NCBI GenBank assembly: GCA_964576585.1
Contig: CAZNWO010000024.1
Coordinates: 1-30,620, forward strand
Reading direction: 5' to 3'
Length of the DNA: 30,620 bases
Origin: GCA-2730975 sp964576585
GTDB taxonomy: Bacteria; Verrucomicrobiota; Verrucomicrobiia; Opitutales; Seribacteraceae
Below, in pieces: positions 1 to 8,393 of this stretch. The translations under genes were made by a program, and so were the position numbers. Position 1 is the stretch's first letter. Every line of letters starts with the position of its first letter. The notes beneath the pieces were generated by a model that worked only from the letters and a program-made list of their open reading frames with translations, was not told the DNA's origin and did no database searches.

Positions 1-152
1 GGCCCGGTCTTCTGGCTCCCGCAATTCCCCGAGGAGACGTTCAGGTAGTGCGTCTCCCATCCGGACTGTTGCAGGAGAAGCAAGGTACCCGCCATCATGA
101 ACTCGACGTCGTCGGGATGAGCCGCAACGGCTATGGCTACCTTCACGCTCAC
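1..152 (-). CDS. LmbE/PIG-L family deacetylase, N-terminal fragment (runs off window)
   Basis: Reading the minus strand from a GTG at 152 gives about 50 residues with the family signature AHPDDVEFMMAGTLLLL, then VSSGNCGS, before the window ends. In LmbE/PIG-L zinc-dependent N-deacetylases the HPDD element supplies the metal and catalytic residues. The enzymes remove acetyl groups from N-acetylated sugars or related amides. The start is supported by a purine-rich AGGAAAG lying 5 bases upstream and overlapping the stop of the aldehyde dehydrogenase gene, so the two genes are only 10 bases apart and probably co-transcribed. A second in-frame GTG two codons later is an alternative start. The substrate cannot be told from this fragment. 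In PVC bacteria such proteins are often near sugar-catabolism genes. The family call is secure; function within the family is unknown. Confidence 0.85.
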   Translation of the reverse strand, partial: MSVKVAIAVAAHPDDVEFMMAGTLLLLQQSGWETHYLNVSSGNCGSQKTG

Positions 153-162
153 AGACGCTTTC

Positions 163-1650
163 CTACAAAGGCCGCACGACCGAGATGCCTCGGTAGTAAT
201 CCAAGAGAGTCTCCAACGAGCCTACGCCACCTCCCATTCCGCTCTGCTTGACTCCACCGTAGGGAACTCCGTGAACGACAACGTTGTGGCTGTTGATCCA
301 ACCATTGCCCGCAACAAAGGATTCAGCCACTCGTTGGCAACGTCCTAGGTCGCTTGACCAAACGCTGTTCGCCAAACCGTAGGCAGTATCATTGGCCTTG
401 GTCAACCCATCCGCCTCATCTTCAAAAGGCGCAAGATAGGCGACGGGGCCGAAAACTTCCTCCCTAGCGGCAACGTTGTCGAGAGAACCCGCAAGAAGCG
501 CCGGCTTCACGTAATAACCTCCGGGCCTTCCTTCCACCTCAGCTGAACCACCCTCCAGAACTACCTCTGCACCCTCGCCCACTCCCTTCTCCAAATAGCC
601 AAGCACGCGGCCCTTCTGTTTCTCGCTCACCACGGGACCCATGGCGGAACCCTCGTCGGATGGATAGCCAATGGCCACCTTTTGCATTCGCTCGGAAACC
701 TCGTTGACGAATTCGTCGTAAACGGGTTTCTGCACGAGCCAGCGAGTGGCGTCGCAACAAACCTGCCCGGTGTGAAAGGTGATGGCGTCTACCAGCTTTT
801 GGGCGGTCTCCGAAACGTCGACGTCGTCAAAGACGACCGCAGCGCCCTTGCCGCCGAGCTCCAACTTGACGGGAACGAGATTGCGACCGCATTCGGCAGC
901 CACCAGACGACCGACCTCCGGGGAACCCGTAAAGGACATTCGGGAAAGCTTCGGGTTGGCGGAAAGCGCAGCCCCCGTGACCTCGCCAAGTCCCGGCACG
1001 ACGTTGACCACGCCGTCGGGAAAACCCAACTCCTTCACCATTCGAGCCAAGTAGAGGGTGGTAAGAGGCGTATCCTCGGCGGGTTTGACCACCACGGTAT
1101 TGCCGGCAGCCAATGCGGGGGCAATCCCCCATCCGCAAAGCAGGAAGGGAAAGTTCCACGGAACGATGCTTCCGCAAACACCCCACGGGTGCCTTGCGTA
1201 AGCTGCTTCATGCCCCTTGACCGCAAGTACCGTGCGCAATTGCATATTCTGGGCGAGGTCCGCGAAGTAGCGCATGGTATCGATGAAATTCTGCACGTCG
1301 TCTTCGGCCTGTCCAAGAATCTTACCGCAGTCCATGGACTCAAGTTGAGCCAGCAAGGGTTTGCGGCTCTCGACTTCATCCGCCAAGCGGTGCAGGTAGA
1401 CACAACGCTCGTTCACCGGAAGATTGGCCCATTCGGCATTTTTAAAAGCTTCGGCAGCAACATCCACGGCACGCTCGACGTCGGAAGCCTGCAGGTTGTG
1501 AACGTCGGCCAGCTTCTCCCCGTTGCCCGGATCGATCACGGGAAAGGTTTCCCCACTCGAGGAAGGCAGATCCTCCCCGCCTACAAATCCCGCAATGGGA
1601 CCTTGGGAAAGAATTTCTTTGATTTCGGATTGTAGCGATGAATCAGTCAT
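163..1650 (-). CDS. NAD(P)-dependent aldehyde dehydrogenase
   Basis: A 495-residue protein of normal length for the ALDH superfamily, oxidising an aldehyde to a carboxylate with NAD(P)+ in the cytoplasm. Visible motifs in order: PWNFP with the catalytic Asn near 166, the cofactor Lys in VVKPAE near 189, SFTGSPEVG near 239-246, the general-base Glu in LELGGK near 264, and the nucleophile in GQVCC near 298. The C-terminus carries KQSGMGGG. The start at ATG 1650 gives a conventional N-terminus; no strong ribosome-binding site precedes it. The PIG-L deacetylase gene follows after 10 bases. The substrate is not readable from sequence; overall motif pattern resembles betaine-aldehyde and related broad-range ALDHs. 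It is divergent from the PQQ-repeat gene across a 157-base intergenic region in which I see no definite promoter. Confidence 0.93.
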   Translation of the reverse strand: MTDSSLQSEIKEILSQGPIAGFVGGEDLPSSSGETFPVIDPGNGEKLADVHNLQASDVERAVDVAAEAFKNAEWANLPVNERCVYLHRLADEVESRKPLLAQLESMDCGKILGQAEDDVQNFIDTMRYFADLAQNMQLRTVLAVKGHEAAYARHPWGVCGSIVPWNFPFLLCGWGIAPALAAGNTVVVKPAEDTPLTTLYLARMVKELGFPDGVVNVVPGLGEVTGAALSANPKLSRMSFTGSPEVGRLVAAECGRNLVPVKLELGGKGAAVVFDDVDVSETAQKLVDAITFHTGQVCCDATRWLVQKPVYDEFVNEVSERMQKVAIGYPSDEGSAMGPVVSEKQKGRVLGYLEKGVGEGAEVVLEGGSAEVEGRPGGYYVKPALLAGSLDNVAAREEVFGPVAYLAPFEDEADGLTKANDTAYGLANSVWSSDLGRCQRVAESFVAGNGWINSHNVVVHGVPYGGVKQSGMGGGVGSLETLLDYYRGISVVRPL

Positions 1651-1807
1651 GGGGATTGGTGCTTGAAGTTCGAATGCGAGGAATTACGCAACCCATAAGC
1701 GGGAAAGCTTTTATCCGGGTCAACTACGGATTGCAATCGTGGTAAAAAACCTGTCTCAGAGTCGAATTGTTCTGGCAAAAACAAAGGGAAACCACAGTTT
1801 GTAGAAA

Positions 1808-2856
1808 ATGTTTAGGAAAATCTCCCGATTCGTTCTGCTCCCCGCATTAGCCCTTAATTTCTCAACGCCTTCGTTCGCAGAGGACTGGCCGGGTTGGCGT
1901 GGCCCGAGAGGAGACGGAACGATAATTGATTCCTCCGCTCCGGTCAAATGGTCGCTGCCCGACAACCTCGTATGGAAGCTACCGATAGAGGGCAAGGGAC
2001 ATGCTTCCCCAATCGTGATCGGAGAAAAGCTTTTCCTGGTTACAGCCATTGAAAAAGACAAATCCCGAAAATTGCTCTGCATCGACAGGAAGAAAGGCCG
2101 CGAAATCTGGCGAACAGACGTCTTGAAGAGTCCGTTCGAGAGAGTGCACAGGCTCAACAGTCGTTCTTCCAGCACTCCCTGCAGCGACGGCAAACGCATC
2201 TACGTAAGCTTTCTCGACGAAACCCATATGTATGTCGCAGCCTACGACCTGGATGGCAAGAAATTGTGGGAAGTAAGACCCGGCGTATTCTCAAGCATAC
2301 ACGGCTACTGCTCCTCACCCATCCTTTGGAAAGACACGGTGATAATCAATGGCGACCACGACGGTCCGGGTTACCTCGTCGCCTTGGACAAGAAGACCGG
2401 CAAGACCATCTGGAAAATCGATCGCCCGAACAACACGCGCAGCTACTGCACCCCAATCATTCGGGAAATCGACGGACGAAACCAACTTATCCTTTCCGGT
2501 AGCCTTTGCGTTGCCAGCTACGATCCCGACAACGGCAAACTCCACTGGATCAGCGACGGACCGACCGAGCAGTACGTCGCCTCCATGGTTTACAACGGCA
2601 ATCTTCTCTTCATGACCTGCGGGTTTCCCAAGCGATTCATGCAGGCGATAAAGCCGACGGGGTCAGGAAACGTCACGAAAACGCACGTCGCATGGCAAAC
2701 CACCAAGGGCTGCTCCTACGTTCCAAGTCCTGTTGCGGTCGGGCCGTACTTCGTTGTCGTAGCCGACAACGGTGTCGCCAGTTGCTTCGTCGCCAAGACG
2801 GGGGAACGCCTCTGGATGGAACGCCTGAAGGGAGGCCACAGCGCATCGCTCCTGAC
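1808..2856 (+). CDS. Secreted PQQ-like beta-propeller protein, 3' end lost in assembly gap
   Basis: The first 349 residues are readable before the N gap. The N-terminus is a signal peptide (MFRKISRFVLLPALALNFS...FA, cleavage near 24) followed by DWPGWRGPRGDG, the characteristic opening of a large PVC-bacterial family of outer-membrane-assembly-factor-BamB-like propellers. Repeats of the type 'GKKLWEV', 'GKTIWKID', 'GKLHWISD' and 'GERLWMERL' show the tryptophan-docking blades. No quinoprotein catalytic residues can be assigned, so this is probably not an alcohol dehydrogenase. These proteins are exported and often sit beside DUF1080 proteins, as here. Family members are usually about 400-430 residues, so roughly 50-80 residues are missing, implying the real gap is larger than the 100-N placeholder. 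Reading through the Ns into the next gene is not meaningful. Confidence 0.88.
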
Positions 2857-2956
2857 NNNNNNNNNNNNNNNNNNNNNNNNNNNNNNNNNNNNNNNNNNNN
2901 NNNNNNNNNNNNNNNNNNNNNNNNNNNNNNNNNNNNNNNNNNNNNNNNNNNNNNNN
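2857..2956. other. Assembly gap 1 (100 N)
   Basis: Exactly 100 Ns, a conventional placeholder for unknown length. It removes the 3' end of the PQQ-repeat gene and the upstream region of the DUF1080 gene, whose ATG lies 7 bases after the gap. The visible flanks share no obvious duplicated sequence, unlike gap 2. Confidence 0.99.
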
Positions 2957-2963
2957 CAAACAC

Positions 2964-3956
2964 ATGAAAAAACGAATCCTTGCAGCCTCGTCCCTTGTTC
3001 TCGTCTCCTTTGGGCTATGCCATGCAGCCAAAGGTCCGGCGACTACCGATCCCACAGTTGCCTCAAAAGACCCTGACTTTGCCATACAAGGCGAGTACGC
3101 CGCCCGTGCGGAAATCGCGACCAAAGGCAAACAAGGCGAATATGGCCTACAGGTCGTAGCTCTGGGAGATGGGAAATTTCAAGGGGCGCTATACAAGGGA
3201 GGTCTCCCCGGAAGCGGGGCGAAGGGCAACGAATTCGTTTTCCTCAAGGGAGAAACCAAAGATGGAAAGACCAGCCTGAAGGCAGCCAGTGGCGAAAACG
3301 TGGTTATCTCGGGGGACACGGCAACAGGCTCAAAGGGCGACAAGAAACTATTCGTCTACGACCGTGTGGAACGCAAGAGCCCCACCCTTGGCAAAAAGCC
3401 ACCGAAGGGAGCCAAGCTGCTCTTTGGAGGCAAGAAGGCCGATCGTTTCTCTTCCGGGAAAAAGCTCGACGGAGACCTTCTCAAGGAAGGCGTCGTCTCC
3501 ATGGACTCGTTCGGAGACTTCACCCTCCACCTCGAATTCCGCACTCCCTACAAGCCGAAGACCAAACCCGGGAGTCAGGACCGAGGCAACAGCGGCGTTT
3601 ACATCTTCAACAACTACGAGACCCAAATTCTAGACTCCTTCGGGATAAAGGGAGAATTCAACTTTTGCGGTGCTCTGTACCGAAAGAAACCTCCTGCGGT
3701 GAACATGTGCCTGCCTCCCCTCTCTTGGCAGACCTACGACATCGAGTTCACTGCCCCGCGCTTCAAGGACGGCAAGAAAGTAAAGAACGCCCGCATCACC
3801 ACACGCCACAACGGCGTACTCATTCACGACGACTTCGAACTGGACAAGGGAACCGGAGCCGGAGGGGGACGCCCCGAAAAGGTAAAAGGTCAAATCCACC
3901 TGCAGGGACACGGCAACCCCGTTCGCTTCCGCAACATCTGGCTGGTGGAGAAGTAA
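2964..3956 (+). CDS. Secreted DUF1080 (3-keto-disaccharide hydrolase-like) protein
   Basis: A 330-residue exported protein. Residues 1-22 form a signal peptide (MKKRILAASSLVLVSFGLCHA). Residues about 40-140 are a small beta-rich domain. Residues about 150-330 are the DUF1080 domain, a laminarinase/lectin-like jelly roll, with the signatures RGNSGVY (207-213) and YETQILDSFG (218-227). The C-terminus ends in the usual PVRFRNIWL element. Family members are very abundant in Verrucomicrobia and Planctomycetes; some act on 3-keto-glycosides or polysaccharides, but the exact substrate is unknown. The start is the only in-frame ATG giving a signal peptide, 7 bases after the gap, so the ribosome-binding site lies in the missing sequence. 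It probably forms a unit with the PQQ-repeat gene before it. Convergent with the DapA-like gene, 12 bases away. Confidence 0.9.
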   Translation: MKKRILAASSLVLVSFGLCHAAKGPATTDPTVASKDPDFAIQGEYAARAEIATKGKQGEYGLQVVALGDGKFQGALYKGGLPGSGAKGNEFVFLKGETKDGKTSLKAASGENVVISGDTATGSKGDKKLFVYDRVERKSPTLGKKPPKGAKLLFGGKKADRFSSGKKLDGDLLKEGVVSMDSFGDFTLHLEFRTPYKPKTKPGSQDRGNSGVYIFNNYETQILDSFGIKGEFNFCGALYRKKPPAVNMCLPPLSWQTYDIEFTAPRFKDGKKVKNARITTRHNGVLIHDDFELDKGTGAGGGRPEKVKGQIHLQGHGNPVRFRNIWLVEK

Positions 3957-3968
3957 GTCAATCCGACC

Positions 3969-5051
3969 TCAGTCCGCCAGCCAGCGGTCGAGGTTTTTCG
4001 CCACGAAGACATCATCGATCAGGTGCGGGCAAGCCTCGCAAACTCGGGTGAGTGCTTCCGCTTGACCGGGAGACAACACCTCGTCGGGGTCTAGGCACCA
4101 GACGCCCTCGAACAAACCTTGGCGCCGCAGGATTTCGTGAACGCCGGGGATGCACCCGCGGAAACCGTTGTCGAAATCAAAGAGAAAGTGATTCATCTCC
4201 GTGACCTGCGAGGCAAGTTCGGCAAATTGACGAGGGTCGAAATCGTCGACAGCCCGAGCTTCCTTGATTTCCTCGAGAGTCGTTACCGCAGCTCGCGCCC
4301 AAACCGCCCAGTGCCCAAGTAGACCTCCAGCCATACGACGGAGTTTCGGACCACTTGAGGTCTGAATGGAATATCCTTCCGTCAAGTCCTCGATGATGAA
4401 ATTGTCGTTGCCAGTATACAGGATCACTTCGTCGCCACGCCCCGAATCCTCGATGCCCTCAATGGCCTCAAAGGTAAGCCCTCGGTCAAAGGCGGCCATC
4501 TTCACGGCGATCAGGTTTGGAACCTCGGCCAAAAGCGAAAAGAAACGCCGAGAGAGAAGTCGACCGCCTACGTCGGGCTGAAGATAGAAGCCAAACAGCG
4601 GGATTACCTCGGCAACTCTGCGGGCATGAGCAACCAGAGCTTCGTCGTCGGCATCCGGAAGAGCCGACAGGCTAAGAAGTCCAAGGTCATAGCCAAGCTC
4701 TCGAGCCAATTCGGCATCACGAAGGGCATCGGGGGTTTGACCGCAGATGCCAGCAACCCGGACAATCCGGGATCCTGTCGCGGACTCGTGCTCACGAATA
4801 ACATCTGCAGCTAGTTCAAGCACGGGCCTGAGCAAATTGTAACGAGGTTCCCGAATGGCAAATTGCGTGGTGTGCACACCGACAGCCAAACCACCAGCGC
4901 CGGCGTCAAGGTAGTACCTGGTCAGGGCGCGTTGACGCCGCTCGTCCAGCTTACGATCGACCGTCAAGGCGAGAGGATGAGCGGGGATGACGACACCTTC
5001 CCGCAGCCTTTCGGGAACTTCGTCGACAGGTTGCGGAAAAACTTCCGACAC
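3969..5051 (-). CDS. Dihydrodipicolinate synthase/N-acetylneuraminate lyase family protein
   Basis: A 360-residue TIM-barrel aldolase of the DapA/NanA family, somewhat longer than the usual 290-310. The Schiff-base lysine is in NLIAVKMAAFDR at about 184, and the partner tyrosine in FGFYLQP at about 156. The usual GTTGE pocket motif is replaced by VHTTQF (about 59-64): the two threonines remain but the Gly-Glu that follows is gone. This argues against true dihydrodipicolinate synthase and for a pyruvate-type aldolase or dehydratase acting on a sugar acid. It starts with GTG at 5051, one base after the TGA of the epimerase-like gene, so the two are translationally coupled. The pair suggests a sugar or sugar-acid catabolic step; the substrate is unknown. 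Confidence 0.85.
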   Translation of the reverse strand: MSEVFPQPVDEVPERLREGVVIPAHPLALTVDRKLDERRQRALTRYYLDAGAGGLAVGVHTTQFAIREPRYNLLRPVLELAADVIREHESATGSRIVRVAGICGQTPDALRDAELARELGYDLGLLSLSALPDADDEALVAHARRVAEVIPLFGFYLQPDVGGRLLSRRFFSLLAEVPNLIAVKMAAFDRGLTFEAIEGIEDSGRGDEVILYTGNDNFIIEDLTEGYSIQTSSGPKLRRMAGGLLGHWAVWARAAVTTLEEIKEARAVDDFDPRQFAELASQVTEMNHFLFDFDNGFRGCIPGVHEILRRQGLFEGVWCLDPDEVLSPGQAEALTRVCEACPHLIDDVFVAKNLDRWLAD

Positions 5052-5052
5052 T

Positions 5053-6102
5053 TCAGAACCTTCCGTCGCGAACCTGAAACTTCGTCGGCTTGCCCAAGGT
5101 CCGATTGCCCGCCTTTAGCCAAGCAACTACGGCAGCAATCGTATCGTCTACCGAAGCCAGCGGGGCGCCAAAAAGCTCGTGAGACTTGGATGCATCGTTC
5201 AACAAAGAGGTATCTGAGGATTTTCCGGAAAAGACAGGTTCCACACCAAGCCCTTCCCCCAACCGCTCGGCGAGGTCTCGGACGGAAAGCACGTCCGCTC
5301 CCGTCACATTGATAATGGAAGGAGGGCTCGCTGCGAGGTTCAGTGACCGCAGGGCGTGTTCATTGGCATCGCGTTGCCAGATGAAGTTGAGGTGCCCCAT
5401 CTCGATGTCGATTGGTTCTCGGGAAAGAATACGGGCTGCGAGATCAACCAAAACACCGTAGCGAGCCTCGGCGGCATAGTTAAGCCTTACGATTGCGACT
5501 GGGGTTTCGTTCGCACGAGAAAAATGTTCGAAGGTACGCTCGCGCCCGAGAAGGGACCAACCGTATTCACTGACAGGCGAGACAGGGGTCTCCTCGGATG
5601 CCCCGGCGGAATCAATCGACACGTAAGGATAAACATTGCCCGAAGAAAAGGCGACGATTCGAGCATTGGAGTACCTTTCGGCCAAAATGGCGGGAGCCTG
5701 TGTGTTCATAGCCCAAGCCAAAGATGGGTTACTCGATATGCCGAACTTCATGCCAAGCATGAACACGACATTGCTCGCCTCGGGGAGCTCCGCCACGGCA
5801 TCTCGATCGAGTACGTCGAGCGAGAAGGTCGAGATGCCGTGCATTTCCAAGGATTCCTTCGCCCGTGGATCGGAAAACCTAGAAACTGCAAAGACTCGGA
5901 CCGGATTACCGGCCCTGTCCAAAGCCTTGCGGGCCATTCTTGTCATTGTGGGACCCATCTTTCCGCCGGCGCCCACGAAAAGCCAATCGCCAGAGACCTC
6001 CGAAAGTTCCCGAACCAAGGCATCAGAAGGCTCGGACAAGTTGTCATCAAGCTGTTCCTCGTCGGAAAAGCCATCGGGAGGAATTTCGATCATTGAGTCC
6101 AT
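5053..6102 (-). CDS. NAD-dependent epimerase/dehydratase (extended SDR) family protein
   Basis: About 349 residues from ATG 6102. A Rossmann dinucleotide-binding loop GAGGKMG lies at 44-50, preceded by an acidic 40-residue leader. The extended-SDR landmarks are FSSGNVYPY (about 152-160) and SEYGWSLLGRE (about 178-188). The second should be the catalytic YxxxK, but the lysine position is leucine (Y180-G-W-S-L184), so standard tyrosine/lysine chemistry may be absent or changed. An in-frame ATG at 6093 is an alternative start; the longer reading frame upstream to 6207 encodes a cysteine-rich, non-family-like sequence and is unlikely to be translated. No clear ribosome-binding site is seen. It is coupled to the DapA-like lyase downstream. 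The upstream 163 bases (6103-6265) hold only a widely spaced 7-bp inverted repeat. Confidence 0.85.
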   Translation of the reverse strand: MDSMIEIPPDGFSDEEQLDDNLSEPSDALVRELSEVSGDWLFVGAGGKMGPTMTRMARKALDRAGNPVRVFAVSRFSDPRAKESLEMHGISTFSLDVLDRDAVAELPEASNVVFMLGMKFGISSNPSLAWAMNTQAPAILAERYSNARIVAFSSGNVYPYVSIDSAGASEETPVSPVSEYGWSLLGRERTFEHFSRANETPVAIVRLNYAAEARYGVLVDLAARILSREPIDIEMGHLNFIWQRDANEHALRSLNLAASPPSIINVTGADVLSVRDLAERLGEGLGVEPVFSGKSSDTSLLNDASKSHELFGAPLASVDDTIAAVVAWLKAGNRTLGKPTKFQVRDGRF

Positions 6103-6265
6103 TGTAAGAAAGCAATCGGAATTGGAATCAGGCACATGTTTTCTAAAGTGATCAGGGCAACAAAACTCGTCACAAAAAACAATGAATCGTAAAAGAACAA
6201 CACACAATCATAGGCAAGAAAAAGTTCTTTGCTTCAGGACAACGGCCGTGGAGAAAGCTTCCCTG

Positions 6266-7129
6266 TCAATTATCCTTCAAGAGTTTCCTGAAATTCCCCT
6301 CAAGCAAATCAAGAACCAAAGGATGCTCCCCTAGAGTGGCAGTCTTATGAATCGTAAGGTCCTGACGTAGCCCTTGCGCCTCCTCAATGATATTTTGCAA
6401 ATCTCCGCCAAGGCCGGCATGTCTTCCGGGCAAAAGAAAAAAAAGAGCCGCAACAACGCTACCGGAAGGAACGATGGAATTATCGAGCAACAAGTTCGCG
6501 AGAAGAGGTTCGTTGAAAGCGAATTCGGGATCGGATCGACGCTCCATGGAACATGTCGAGAACCCGGACACTGTCGAATCGAGAAGATCGCGCAAAAGGC
6601 CCCCCACCCTTTCACGAACTTCATTCACCTTGGGCTCTGGAGTTCCATGGTCCACGAAGGCCACGAAAGGCGATGTCAATTCGATGTCTTGAGAAGATGC
6701 GCGGATAAGATCGAGGACGGCTTGCGCCAATGTCTCCTCAGATTCGGGGTCACATGCCAGGCATTCCCCGACTCTTACGATAACGTTGGGAAACTTGACG
6801 AAAAGTTCTTCCAATTCTCGGGGCAACCATTCGGTTAATGCACGACTGGGACCGAGAAACAAAGGAATTAAAAGAAAATTGAAAGTTCCCGACAACATAC
6901 GCTTCTGCAGATAAGGAATTAGAGTTTCAGCAGCTACTCCGCCAAGCTCTTGAGCCGAAACCCGGTCGGAATGCATCAGTCCGACCGACCGCACCTCCAG
7001 ACCGAGCCTCTCGCTCAACATTACGGCAATCCTCCGAGCAGAAAGGATTGAATCGGAAACGGTGGACCCATTGTCTACCAAGAGGCAAACTGGAGGATTC
7101 TCGAACGTTTTCTCGTTGACCGAGTCCAT
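6266..7129 (-). CDS. Two-domain CbiX/sirohydrochlorin-chelatase-like protein
   Basis: A 287-residue protein made of two chelatase-type (CbiX/SirB) halves. The second half keeps the two metal-binding histidines of the family, in FVDHGTPEP (H161) and LLPGRHAGLGGD (H237). In the first half the equivalent positions read LLVDNGS (N20 instead of His) and PLFLGPSRAL (Ser instead of His), so it appears to have lost its metal site. Family members insert Co2+, Ni2+ or Fe2+ into tetrapyrroles such as sirohydrochlorin. No other tetrapyrrole genes are present here. The start at ATG 7129 gives an acceptable N-terminus, although no strong ribosome-binding site is visible. It is divergent from the Pal-like gene across 74 bases. 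The family assignment is good; whether it is a true chelatase is uncertain. Confidence 0.8.
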   Translation of the reverse strand: MDSVNEKTFENPPVCLLVDNGSTVSDSILSARRIAVMLSERLGLEVRSVGLMHSDRVSAQELGGVAAETLIPYLQKRMLSGTFNFLLIPLFLGPSRALTEWLPRELEELFVKFPNVIVRVGECLACDPESEETLAQAVLDLIRASSQDIELTSPFVAFVDHGTPEPKVNEVRERVGGLLRDLLDSTVSGFSTCSMERRSDPEFAFNEPLLANLLLDNSIVPSGSVVAALFFLLPGRHAGLGGDLQNIIEEAQGLRQDLTIHKTATLGEHPLVLDLLEGNFRKLLKDN

Positions 7130-7203
7130 CTAAGCAGAATAGGAAGTTGACACTTGCTCTAAAGGGGGACAAGGAGAATAGAAAACAGCGTGGATAGTCG
7201 AAT

Positions 7204-7800
7204 ATGAAAAAATTAGCTACATTTATAATCATCGCGGGATGGATCATCTCATCAACAAGTTGCTCCAAGAAGGGTGGACCGAATCCTGACGACACGTCCC
7301 TGATCAAAGGAGGAGCCAGAGGCAACTTTGATTCTGGAGCCGGCTCCGATGGCTTCTCGGAAGCTGGAGATTTGGCATTAGGGGGAGACCCGCTAAGCAA
7401 CGACTTGCAAGACGGCCTCGAACTCCAAGACGACGCATGGTCAGGCGGAGCTGTCGCCGGTGCAGACGACCAGCTTTTTCCTCCTGTCTTGTTTGGCTTC
7501 GATCAATATAACGTTGCACCCGAAGAAAGGCCCAAGCTTCAGCAGATTGCCGAATACCTTCAAATTAATCGAGATTCACGAATTCTTGTTGAAGGACATT
7601 GCGACTGGAAGGGAACTCCAGCCTATAACAAGTCCCTCGGTGATCGGCGCGCCAGTAGCGTAAAAGACTATTTGATAGACTTGGGTGCCGAAAGCTCCCG
7701 CATAGAAGTCGTTTCCTACGGCGACGAAATGGCGACTCCAGATGCCGATGGTTCTGTCGCCAGTCAAGAGCGTAAGGCGAGGTTCCTCGTCCTTAAGTAA
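7204..7800 (+). CDS. Pal/OmpA-like peptidoglycan-associated lipoprotein, copy 1
   Basis: A 198-residue exported protein. The N-terminus has a hydrophobic signal segment ending in STSC at residue 20, an imperfect lipobox, followed by a low-complexity acidic and glycine-rich linker (about 21-95). The C-terminal OmpA-like domain (about 95-198) opens with VLFGFDQYNV and carries VEGHCDWKGTPAYN then LGDRRASSVKDYL, the peptidoglycan-binding Asp/Arg signature. GHCD replaces the common GHTD. Pal proteins tether the outer membrane to the cell wall and normally work with TolB and TolQRA; none of those is nearby. The second copy follows after 11 bases, so the two are an operon arising from tandem duplication. 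Short spacing to the divergent CbiX-like gene leaves 74 bases for a promoter; a TTGACA occurs at 7147 but no good -10 matches it. Confidence 0.88.
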   Translation: MKKLATFIIIAGWIISSTSCSKKGGPNPDDTSLIKGGARGNFDSGAGSDGFSEAGDLALGGDPLSNDLQDGLELQDDAWSGGAVAGADDQLFPPVLFGFDQYNVAPEERPKLQQIAEYLQINRDSRILVEGHCDWKGTPAYNKSLGDRRASSVKDYLIDLGAESSRIEVVSYGDEMATPDADGSVASQERKARFLVLK

Positions 7801-7811
7801 TCGGGCTCGAA

Positions 7812-8393
7812 ATGAGCAGATTACTTGGTCTAGGGCTAGGAATTCTTATTTTACTGGCAGGCTGTAAGAAAGATACCGGACCGGATTCAAGTATTCATCG
7901 TGGGTCAAAAAACGGTGAAGCAACGGGTGATGGATTCAACCAAGGTGATAACGACGATTTCGCGAATGGTGGAGCGTCATTGGACAACACGCTTGATGAC
8001 GACCTTGAACCTCGCGACCCTTCCTTGGATGCCTTCAGCGATCCGCTGAACGTAATCCGTCCCTTCGAGCCCGTTCTATTTGGTTTCGATCAATACAACT
8101 TGCAGCAAAGCCAGCGCCCGAAGGTCGAGGAGGTCGCGTTGTTCCTCAAGAAAAACCCAAAAGCCACGCTCGTGGTGGAAGGCTATTGCGATTGGAAGGG
8201 AACTCCCGAATACAACAAATCCCTTGGCGATCGAAGAGCTTCAACCGTAAAGAAATACCTTACGGACCTCGGATGCGAACCAAACAGGATCGAAATCGTC
8301 TCCATAGGTGATGAAAAATCGATTCCGGATGCTACCCCCGAGCAAGCTCGAACCGATCGCTGCGCCCAGTTCCTAGTGATCAAGAAACCTTGA
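7812..8393 (+). CDS. Pal/OmpA-like peptidoglycan-associated lipoprotein, copy 2
   Basis: A 193-residue paralogue of the preceding gene. It has a clean lipobox, LLAGC, with Cys at residue 18, an acidic Asn/Gly/Asp-rich linker, and a C-terminal OmpA-like domain. That domain has VLFGFDQYNL, VEGYCDWKGTPEYN and LGDRRASTVKKYL. The linkers share the pattern of clustered Asp residues followed by PVLFGFDQYN, so the duplication covers the whole gene, while the C-terminal domains are much more similar than the linkers. It is probably co-transcribed with copy 1 and anchored in the inner leaflet of the outer membrane, binding peptidoglycan. Why two copies are kept is unknown. A weak inverted repeat overlapping and following the stop may end the transcript. 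Confidence 0.9.
   Translation: MSRLLGLGLGILILLAGCKKDTGPDSSIHRGSKNGEATGDGFNQGDNDDFANGGASLDNTLDDDLEPRDPSLDAFSDPLNVIRPFEPVLFGFDQYNLQQSQRPKVEEVALFLKKNPKATLVVEGYCDWKGTPEYNKSLGDRRASTVKKYLTDLGCEPNRIEIVSIGDEKSIPDATPEQARTDRCAQFLVIKKP

Noticed and set aside
682..1635. A 317-codon plus-strand frame within the aldehyde dehydrogenase
   Set aside because: Antisense shadow of a gene with all ALDH motifs; its translation shows no family pattern.
1808..3076. A continuous frame from the PQQ-repeat gene across the Ns into the DUF1080 gene
   Set aside because: The join depends on unknown bases; after the gap it runs in a different frame from the clear DUF1080 gene.
7147..7175. TTGACA as a -35 box for the Pal operon
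   Set aside because: No acceptable -10 lies 16-18 bases downstream, and the sigma-54 spacing is also wrong (12 bases between GG and GC).
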